Positions 1 to 5,013 of a stretch of 6,154 nucleotides of DNA are shown piece by piece. Each line of letters begins with the position of its first letter. Within the stretch, counting starts at the first letter, position 1. Below the pieces are notes generated by a model, which was not told the origin of the DNA, made no database searches, and saw only the letters and a program-made list of their open reading frames with translations. This DNA is from an uncultured Collinsella sp. (GTDB lineage: Bacteria; Actinomycetota; Coriobacteriia; Coriobacteriales; Coriobacteriaceae): NCBI GenBank assembly GCA_900548255.1, contig URKH01000091.1, positions 1 to 6,154 on the forward strand. The letters run 5' to 3'. Both the position numbers and the translations under genes were made by a program.

Positions 1-63
1 CCGCCCCCTCCGCCGCACACTGGGAACGCCACGTTGATGTCTGCTAAACCTTGCTCGCTCAGG
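1..63. other. Left-edge intergenic stretch, nothing identified
   Basis: These 63 bases follow the stop codon of the histidine phosphatase. One minus-strand frame is open, but it has no start signal and no recognisable protein motif. No terminator hairpin with a T-tract is visible after the phosphatase gene, so its transcript end must lie beyond the window. Confidence 0.4.
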
Positions 64-690
64 CTAATGACTTTGTTGGGGATCGATAATTTGCCGCAAG
101 GTGAACTTGGATTGAGGCGTGTCGCCCTCTTCTCCCGACTTTTCCTCGTCAAAATCGAAGATCATGATGGCGCAGTTGGGGAGTTTTGTTGGGAGCTCGA
201 AGCCCTCTGGGGCTGCAGCCTTGATGAATTGGCGGCTGGCACTGCCGTGGCTTACTGCTAGGAGGGTTTCGATGCCCTCGGCGCCCATGAGATTGGTGAG
301 GGCGCCCACCATGCGCTCCTGCAGGGCATGGCTTCCTTCTCCGCCAAATGGGATCAGGTCCTCGCCGGGGTCCCAGACGTCGGTGGGAAGGGCATCGTGG
401 GGGCCTTCTTCGAAGGTGCCGTAGCTGCGCTCGATGATGCCTTCGCAGGGCTCGACTGCTGCATCCGGGCCGAGGAGTTCGGTTGCGACGAGACTTGTCG
501 TGTCCATGGCTCGGCCTAAGGGCGAAGAGACCACTTTGTCGGGAACGACGTTGTGGGCCTTGAGCCATGCGGCTGCCATTCCCGCTTGTTTGCGGCCCAG
601 GTCGGTCAACGGTGAATCGCAGCGGCCCTGGACCAGCTTTTTGACGTTGAACTCCGTCTGACCGTGGCGGAGTAGATACAGCTTCTTCAT
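64..690 (-). CDS. Histidine phosphatase family protein (phosphoglycerate mutase-like)
   Basis: This 208-residue cytoplasmic protein belongs to the histidine phosphatase superfamily, branch 1. The N-terminal LLRHGQTEFN supplies the phospho-accepting H9 with R8. VVSSPLGRAMDTT (53-65) gives the second Arg (R60), IIERSYGTFEE (85-95) gives the acidic catalytic residue E87, and AVSHGSASR (145-153) gives the second catalytic H148. All core residues are present, so it should be active. Length fits GpmB/CobC-type phosphatases, which hydrolyse assorted phosphate esters; the substrate cannot be told from sequence, and a true glycolytic mutase is less likely because those are usually longer and more conserved. 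ATG 688-690 is supported by AAGGGGAG a few bases upstream. It lies 39 bases after the transporter gene with no terminator between them, so the two probably share a transcript. The tail (182-195) is Glu/Gly/Ser-rich and probably disordered. Confidence 0.93.
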   Translation of the reverse strand: MKKLYLLRHGQTEFNVKKLVQGRCDSPLTDLGRKQAGMAAAWLKAHNVVPDKVVSSPLGRAMDTTSLVATELLGPDAAVEPCEGIIERSYGTFEEGPHDALPTDVWDPGEDLIPFGGEGSHALQERMVGALTNLMGAEGIETLLAVSHGSASRQFIKAAAPEGFELPTKLPNCAIMIFDFDEEKSGEEGDTPQSKFTLRQIIDPQQSH

Positions 691-729
691 GCTCTCCCCT
701 TCTGCATAACCTGCTTTGCCGGCACAGCC

Positions 730-1890
730 TTACTCGTGAGTATGCCCTACGTAGTCTTCGTCGATCGTGATCTTGGCAATCGACTTGGGATATTCCGATT
801 CGACCCGTTGTGCCAGCGCGTGCTTTAAGTCTTCGGCACTCATCTGCAGATCCGAGGGACGCACGCAGTCAAAGATCACATTGGTGTGCGTAGGACCCGG
901 CACGCAGCGCAGATCGTGAATTGAAAGGCGGCTATCGATCTGTTGAGCCATGGCGTTAATGCGTAAACGCATGCTCGCCACATTGGGATCGTCGGTCACG
1001 ATGGGGTCGTAATGGAGCGTGACAATCATACCGTCTTCGTTTCTAAACGACTGCTCGATGTTATCGAGCGTGTCATGGCTTTCCAGAGGGCTGGCCTCGG
1101 CTGCCATCTCGGCGTGAGCGCTTGCGAACTTTCTGCCCGGACCGTAGTCGTGAACCATCAGATCGTGAACGCCCAGAACGCCGGGGTAGCTCATGATCTT
1201 GTCTCGAATGTGCTTGACCAGCTTAGGATCGGGCGTCTGGCCCAAAAGCGGGCTCACCGTATCCTGGATGAGTTCAAAACCGCTCCAGCCAATATAGGCG
1301 CCAACGGCAAGGCCGACCCATGCGTCAAGATTGATGTGCGTCGTCTGCGAAACAATTGCGCACGCCAGCACGGCGCCTGTGGCAAGAACATCGTTCTTGG
1401 AATCTTGCGCGGTCGCATGCAGTGTCTCGGACTCAATGCGATCGCCGAGCTTTTGGTTGAGGGCCGCCATCCAGAGCTTTACGACCATCGAAAGCACTAG
1501 AACTGCCACCAGGGCAAGCGAGAACTCGACAGGTTCGGGGTGGATGACGCGCTCAACCGAGGACTTCACCAGTTCAACGCCAATCAGCAGCACGAGCGCC
1601 GCCACGACCAGACCCGAGAGATACTCGTAGCGACCGTGGCCGTAAGGATGCTCGGGGTCGGCCGGCTTGCTCGCCAGCTTAAAGCCCAGCACGCTCACGA
1701 TATTCGAGCTGGCATCGGACAGGTTGTTCATGGCATCCGCAACAATCGAAACCGATCCCGAAACCACACCAATGGCACCCTTTGCAGCACAAAGCGCCAC
1801 ATTGGCGACAATACACACCATGCCCGCTAACGTGCCCACACGTGCACGATCACCCTGCGCGCGCTTAACAATCCACTCGACCATCTGCAT
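730..1890 (-). CDS. Cation diffusion facilitator, probable manganese exporter, with duplicated C-terminal domain
   Basis: This 386-residue protein is a CDF-family metal/proton antiporter of the cytoplasmic membrane. Six membrane helices are expected between about 20 and 207. Helix 2 carries ADAMNNLSD (51-59), giving an N55-xxx-D59 pair, and helix 5 carries D163-xxx-D167 (DSKND). This ND/DD arrangement is what is described for manganese-type CDFs such as pneumococcal MntE, whereas zinc types carry a His. HPYGHGRYEY (81-90) after helix 2 is a family hallmark. The usual cytoplasmic domain spans about 220 to 298 (VHDLMVHDYGP at 241-251). Residues 315 to 381 look like a second copy (IHDLRCVPGPTHTNVIFDC from 324), which explains a length well above the common 290 to 300. 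ATG 1888-1890 is the longest start; M3 at 1882-1884 has the same GGGGG at a better distance of 9 bases, so the true start may be two codons shorter. The downstream phosphatase gene is probably cotranscribed. The substrate is inferred only from motif. Confidence 0.93.
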   Translation of the reverse strand: MQMVEWIVKRAQGDRARVGTLAGMVCIVANVALCAAKGAIGVVSGSVSIVADAMNNLSDASSNIVSVLGFKLASKPADPEHPYGHGRYEYLSGLVVAALVLLIGVELVKSSVERVIHPEPVEFSLALVAVLVLSMVVKLWMAALNQKLGDRIESETLHATAQDSKNDVLATGAVLACAIVSQTTHINLDAWVGLAVGAYIGWSGFELIQDTVSPLLGQTPDPKLVKHIRDKIMSYPGVLGVHDLMVHDYGPGRKFASAHAEMAAEASPLESHDTLDNIEQSFRNEDGMIVTLHYDPIVTDDPNVASMRLRINAMAQQIDSRLSIHDLRCVPGPTHTNVIFDCVRPSDLQMSAEDLKHALAQRVESEYPKSIAKITIDEDYVGHTHE

Positions 1891-1904
1891 CCGCCCCCAC
1901 GGTA

Positions 1905-1940
1905 CTACTTATATATCTATTGCTTGACCGGATTGTAGTG
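1905..1940 (-). promoter_or_regulatory. Probable promoter region of the metal-transporter unit
   Basis: After the terminator only about 70 bases remain before the transporter gene, and an independent promoter is expected here. On the minus strand there are two -10-like hexamers: TACAAT (1932-1937) and TATATA (1910-1915, within an AT-rich stretch unusual for this GC-rich window). Neither has a convincing TTGACA-like -35 box at 16 to 18 bases, so the exact promoter is not resolved. The leader is too short to hold a yybP-ykoY manganese riboswitch, and no clear operator symmetry was seen. Confidence 0.35.
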
Positions 1941-1961
1941 TAGCCACTTTGTCCCCCAGAT

Positions 1962-1996
1962 ACAAAAAGGCCGCAGCCCACACGGGCCACGGCCTT
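1962..1996 (-). terminator. Rho-independent terminator after the EIIC gene
   Basis: Read on the minus strand, AAGGCCG-TG-GCCC and GGGC-TG-CGGCCTT form a stem with loop GTGT. The two TG/TG positions can pair as G-U wobbles, so the RNA stem is a continuous 13 pairs. It runs straight into TTTGT, giving five consecutive T including the last two stem bases. On the plus strand the stem is not followed by T, so it acts only on the minus strand. It lies about 40 bases beyond the EIIC stop and before the transporter gene at 1890, ending the upstream transcript and making the left two genes a separate unit. Confidence 0.9.
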
Positions 1997-2003
1997 GGAA
2001 CAT

Positions 2004-2025
2004 GACAAAGGAATCGTCCTTTGTC
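2004..2025. repeat. Perfect 9-base inverted repeat downstream of the EIIC gene
   Basis: Arms GACAAAGGA (2004-2012) and TCCTTTGTC (2017-2025) are exact reverse complements around the four-base loop ATCG. It begins 8 bases past the EIIC stop codon in transcript order and lies 7 bases before the terminator stem. It lacks a following T-tract, so on its own it is not an intrinsic terminator. In RNA it would form a compact hairpin next to the terminator hairpin, which could protect the 3' end. Its core is similar to the right arm of the palindrome at 3264-3294, suggesting a shared repeat family. Confidence 0.7.
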
Positions 2026-2033
2026 GCACAGAT

Positions 2034-3272
2034 TTATGCGCTTGCTTCAGCAGCGCTCGCCACTGTTTCGGGCAAATCGGCTTCGTCTTCTGCCGCATGC
2101 CCCTTCGCCGGCACCACGCCAAAGCAGTAGCTCAGCGCCGCGGACACCGCAAATGCCACACCGCCGGCAGTGCAGCACCACAGCAGGTTCGAGATGCCGC
2201 CCGTGGCAAAGCCAATGACCATGAGGACATTCGTCATGCCGATGGTATAGGCCGTAACGTGGCCCACGGCAGCAACAAGGCCTCCGACGGCGCCGCCAAT
2301 GGCCATGCACGTCAGACACCCGCCATATTTAAAGCCGCAACCGTACAGCGCCGGCTCGCTTACGCCGCCAAGCACGCCCGAGATTGAATAGCCCAGCATG
2401 AGCGCCTTCTCGTCCTTATCCGCAACGCGAAGCGACGCGCCAAAGGGCATGCCCCAAACGGCGAACGTTGCCATCGTCGCGGCAATGAGAATGCACGAAT
2501 CCGTTCCCACACTCATAAACTGCGCATAGGCGAGCGATAGGACAACGTTGCTGACACCCGCGATCTTTAGGAACTCCCAACCCGCGGCAAGCCCCATGAG
2601 CGTGAGCAGCGACACGATGCCACCGGAATTGCCAAGCATAAACATAAGCTGGCCCAGCAACATTCCCAGATAGCTGCCCGCCGGCGCCGTGATACACAGG
2701 GATACCGGAACCATGACGAGCATGGTCGCAAACGGAACGAACGAAAACGCCACGGCCTTAGGGATAACGCGCCGAAAGAAACACTCCACTCGCCATAGCA
2801 CGGGCACCGAGATGAGAACCGGAATAACAGTCGTTGTGTAATCGTTGACCGGCGCGGGAAGCAGACCATACACGGAAGTCATCGATGCCCCCGTCGTCGA
2901 TGCGGCATCGACGAGCTTAAGCAGATCGGGCGCAATCAATACGCCGCCCAGCATCATGCCCAGCTGCTCCGAGCAACCGAGCTGGCGGGCGGCCGCCCAA
3001 CCAAGATAAATGGGCAAAAAGTAGTAGCCGGCGTTATAGAGCCAACTGTAGAACAGGCGATAGATTTCGGAATCGGCAGACCATAGGCCCAGCATGCCTT
3101 CGCCCATAATGACGGCGACGGTGCGGAACAAAGCCGCGCAGACAATAAACGGCAGCGTCGACATCATGCTTTTGGACAGATAGTCCACCACGGCCATGGC
3201 GTTTGATGAAACCGTCGTTGTAAACGAGGTGTTAGAAACTTGCGACACAGGAACCCTTTCCCAATGTGACAT
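2034..3272 (-). CDS. PTS EIIC permease domain protein, glucose/beta-glucoside family, without EIIB or EIIA
   Basis: From ATG 3270-3272 the product has 412 residues and is strongly hydrophobic, with many membrane segments between about 35 and 385. Family signs are LPIYLGWAAARQLGC (86-100) followed by a Gly-rich MMLGGVLIAP, the DYTTTVIPVLISVPVL helix start with RVIP (144-171), and GGVSEPALYG (302-311), which matches the GITEPAIYG sugar-site motif of BglF-type permeases, with E306 as the likely substrate-contacting glutamate. Such proteins move a sugar across the membrane while EIIB phosphorylates it. No EIIB cysteine domain precedes and no EIIA follows, so a partner must be encoded elsewhere if it works as a PTS. 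The tail after 388 is Ala/Glu-rich like an interdomain linker. The start is uncertain: ATG 3270-3272 has AAAGGGA 8 bases upstream, GTG 3246-3248 has GAAAGGG 5 bases upstream, and ATG 3195-3197 has no clear site but lies just before the first membrane segment. Substrate is unknown. Confidence 0.88.
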   Translation of the reverse strand: MSHWERVPVSQVSNTSFTTTVSSNAMAVVDYLSKSMMSTLPFIVCAALFRTVAVIMGEGMLGLWSADSEIYRLFYSWLYNAGYYFLPIYLGWAAARQLGCSEQLGMMLGGVLIAPDLLKLVDAASTTGASMTSVYGLLPAPVNDYTTTVIPVLISVPVLWRVECFFRRVIPKAVAFSFVPFATMLVMVPVSLCITAPAGSYLGMLLGQLMFMLGNSGGIVSLLTLMGLAAGWEFLKIAGVSNVVLSLAYAQFMSVGTDSCILIAATMATFAVWGMPFGASLRVADKDEKALMLGYSISGVLGGVSEPALYGCGFKYGGCLTCMAIGGAVGGLVAAVGHVTAYTIGMTNVLMVIGFATGGISNLLWCCTAGGVAFAVSAALSYCFGVVPAKGHAAEDEADLPETVASAAEASA

Positions 3273-3294
3273 GCGGACTGTCCCTTTGTTACAT
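3264..3294. repeat. Imperfect palindrome spanning the accDA stop and the EIIC start
   Basis: Two 15-base arms (3264-3278 and 3280-3294) flank a single central base at 3279, and 11 of 15 positions pair. The inner GGAC/GTCC and the outer ATGT-ACA/TGT-ACAT parts match, with mismatches between them. It covers the last Met codon and TAA stop of accDA, the AAAGGGA ribosome-binding candidate and the ATG proposed for the EIIC gene. There is no T-run after it on either strand, so it does not look like a terminator. The arm containing TCCCTTTGT resembles the inverted repeat at 2004-2025. It may be a degenerate REP-like element, an operator, or chance; only the symmetry is observed. Confidence 0.5.
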
Positions 3295-5013
3295 CGTGCG
3301 GTATCGACCGATTGCGCGGTACTTTTCGTAGCGGAGGTTTGTGAGGGTCGCGTCGTCGAGCCGCCCAAGCGTATCGAAGGCATCAAATGCCGAGGACATG
3401 ACGGCACCGGCAATCTCCTCATGCGACAGGCCCCTATCGTCGACAATGCCGTCGATAATACCGAGCGCCAACAGATCGGGGGCCGTGAGCTTAAGCGCCT
3501 CGGCGGCCTCATTCGCGCGCTCGGTATCCTTCCACAGGATCGACGCACAGGCCTCGGGGCTCACGACCGAATAGGCCGAGCTCGAGAGCATCAGGATGCG
3601 GTCGGCCACGGACAGCGCCAGCGCGCCACCAGAGCCGCCTTCGCCCGTCACCACCGAGACAATCGGTGTCTTAAGGCCGCTCATCTCCATGAGATTTTGG
3701 GCAATCGCCTCGCCCTGGCCGCGCTCCTCGGCACCGATGCCGCAAAACGCGCCCGAAGTATCGACCAGGCACAGAACCGGTCGACCAAACTTTTCGGCTT
3801 GGCGCATAAGGCGACGCGCTTTGCGGTAGCCCTCGGGATGCGCCATGCCAAAGTTGCGGCGCATACGCTCTTTGGTCGTGGTGCCGCGCTCGATGGCGAT
3901 AACCGTCACGGGGCGTCCGTCTTTCCAGCCAATGCCAGCCACCACGGCGGCGTCATCACCAAAGTAACGGTCGCCATGCAGCTCCACAAATCCGTCCAGG
4001 CCCAGCGAGATCATCTCACCCGCCGTGGCACGATCTGCCGAGCGGGTCTGCTTGACAATCTCGAGCGCGGTTTTTGGTGCCGCCGAGCGCTTAAACAAGT
4101 ATCCCAGCTTTTTGCCGCGGCGACCCGCATGCACAATCTCGTGCGGTGCCCCCAGGCTGGGCGCGTGCCCTTCGTGCAGCGCCAGCAGCTCGCCTACCGT
4201 GAGCGCAATCTCGCCACGCGGAACAACGGCATCGCAAAAGCCGTGCTCCAGCAAAAACTCGGAGCGCTGGAATCCCTTGGGCAGACGCTTGTGCATGTTC
4301 TGCTCGATCACGCGCGGGCCGGCAAATGCCGTCAGGGCATCGGGCTCGGCCAGGATAATGTCGCCCTCCATGGCAAAGCTCGCGGTTACACCTCCGGTCG
4401 TGGGGTCGGTGAGCACCGTGATATACAGGCCGCCCGCCTCGCTGTGGCGCCGAACCGCCGCAGAAATCTTGGCCATCTGCATAAGCGAGGTCACGCCCTC
4501 TTGCATGCGCGCACCGCCCGAAACGGTAAAGCCGACAACTGGCAATCCCAGCTCGGTCGCACGCTCAAATGCGCGACAGATCTTCTCGCCCACCACGGAG
4601 CCCATCGAGCCCATCATAAAGTTAGCGTCCATAAAGAAGAGCGCGGTATCGCAACCGCAGATTTTGCCCCTGCCGCACACAACGGCATCGCGCTCGCCCG
4701 AACGCTCGCTCACGCTCTTGAGCTTATCGGCATAGCCGGGAAACGAGAGGAAGTCCTCCGACGCCAGATTGGCATCCCATTCCTCAAACGTGCCCTCGTC
4801 GACCGTCATGCGCATACGCGCGCGACCGCTCACGCGAAAGTGTTTGCCGCAACGAGGGCAGACCTCGAGGTTGTCGTGTAGGCGTGCCTCATCGATCACA
4901 CGGCGGCACTCTGGGCACTTGATAAACACGTGGCGCGCGGGAAACTCGGCGCACGACTCGGTTATCGGCCCCTCAAGGACATTGACCGTCTTCGCTTTTC
5001 TATTCATCAGCAT
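3289..5013 (-). CDS. accDA: Fused acetyl-CoA carboxylase carboxyltransferase, beta-alpha (AccD-AccA)
   Basis: This 574-residue protein joins both carboxyltransferase subunits, which transfer the carboxyl group from carboxybiotin to acetyl-CoA to give malonyl-CoA. The AccD half covers about residues 28 to 285. It opens with a four-cysteine zinc ribbon (C33, C36, C52, C55), then carries SGGARMQEG (165-173), TDPTTGGVTASFAM (202-215) and GPRVIEQ (232-238). The AccA half runs from about 310 to the end, with HGDRYFGDDAAVV (346-358), NFGMAHPEGYRKARRLM (387-403), DTSGAFCGIGAEERGQGEAI (418-437), GEGGSGGALAL (457-467) and SVVSPEACASILWKD (482-496). The separate E. coli proteins have about 304 and 319 residues, so the fusion is shorter, mostly because AccA has lost its N-terminal helical part; residues 286 to 315 are a basic linker. 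ATG 5011-5013 is chosen because GGGG lies 7 bases upstream; the next ATG (5005-5007) is less well spaced. The gene overlaps accC by 14 bases. The C-terminus ends where AccA normally does. Confidence 0.96.
   Translation of the reverse strand: MLMNRKAKTVNVLEGPITESCAEFPARHVFIKCPECRRVIDEARLHDNLEVCPRCGKHFRVSGRARMRMTVDEGTFEEWDANLASEDFLSFPGYADKLKSVSERSGERDAVVCGRGKICGCDTALFFMDANFMMGSMGSVVGEKICRAFERATELGLPVVGFTVSGGARMQEGVTSLMQMAKISAAVRRHSEAGGLYITVLTDPTTGGVTASFAMEGDIILAEPDALTAFAGPRVIEQNMHKRLPKGFQRSEFLLEHGFCDAVVPRGEIALTVGELLALHEGHAPSLGAPHEIVHAGRRGKKLGYLFKRSAAPKTALEIVKQTRSADRATAGEMISLGLDGFVELHGDRYFGDDAAVVAGIGWKDGRPVTVIAIERGTTTKERMRRNFGMAHPEGYRKARRLMRQAEKFGRPVLCLVDTSGAFCGIGAEERGQGEAIAQNLMEMSGLKTPIVSVVTGEGGSGGALALSVADRILMLSSSAYSVVSPEACASILWKDTERANEAAEALKLTAPDLLALGIIDGIVDDRGLSHEEIAGAVMSSAFDAFDTLGRLDDATLTNLRYEKYRAIGRYRTM

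Noticed and set aside
149..568. Alternative-frame open frames over the phosphatase gene
   Set aside because: They are shadows of a gene with all catalytic residues intact; their translations are Arg/Pro/His-rich and low in complexity.
1891..1961. Manganese riboswitch (yybP-ykoY type) before the metal transporter
   Set aside because: Only about 70 bases lie between the terminator and the start codon, too short for that element, and its conserved loops are not visible.
2004..2025. Second intrinsic terminator
   Set aside because: The hairpin is perfect but is not followed by a T-tract on either strand.
3273..3548. Upstream extension of the EIIC frame to an ATG at 3548
   Set aside because: These 92 codons overlap the conserved AccA C-terminus in another frame on the same strand and their translation is Arg/Ser/Pro-rich without EIIC or EIIB resemblance.
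3196..4881. Long plus-strand open frame of 561 codons opposite accDA
   Set aside because: It lies entirely antisense to a well-supported carboxyltransferase gene, its translation shows no family motif and is rich in His, Arg and Ala as expected from the GC-rich complement, and it has no convincing start signal.
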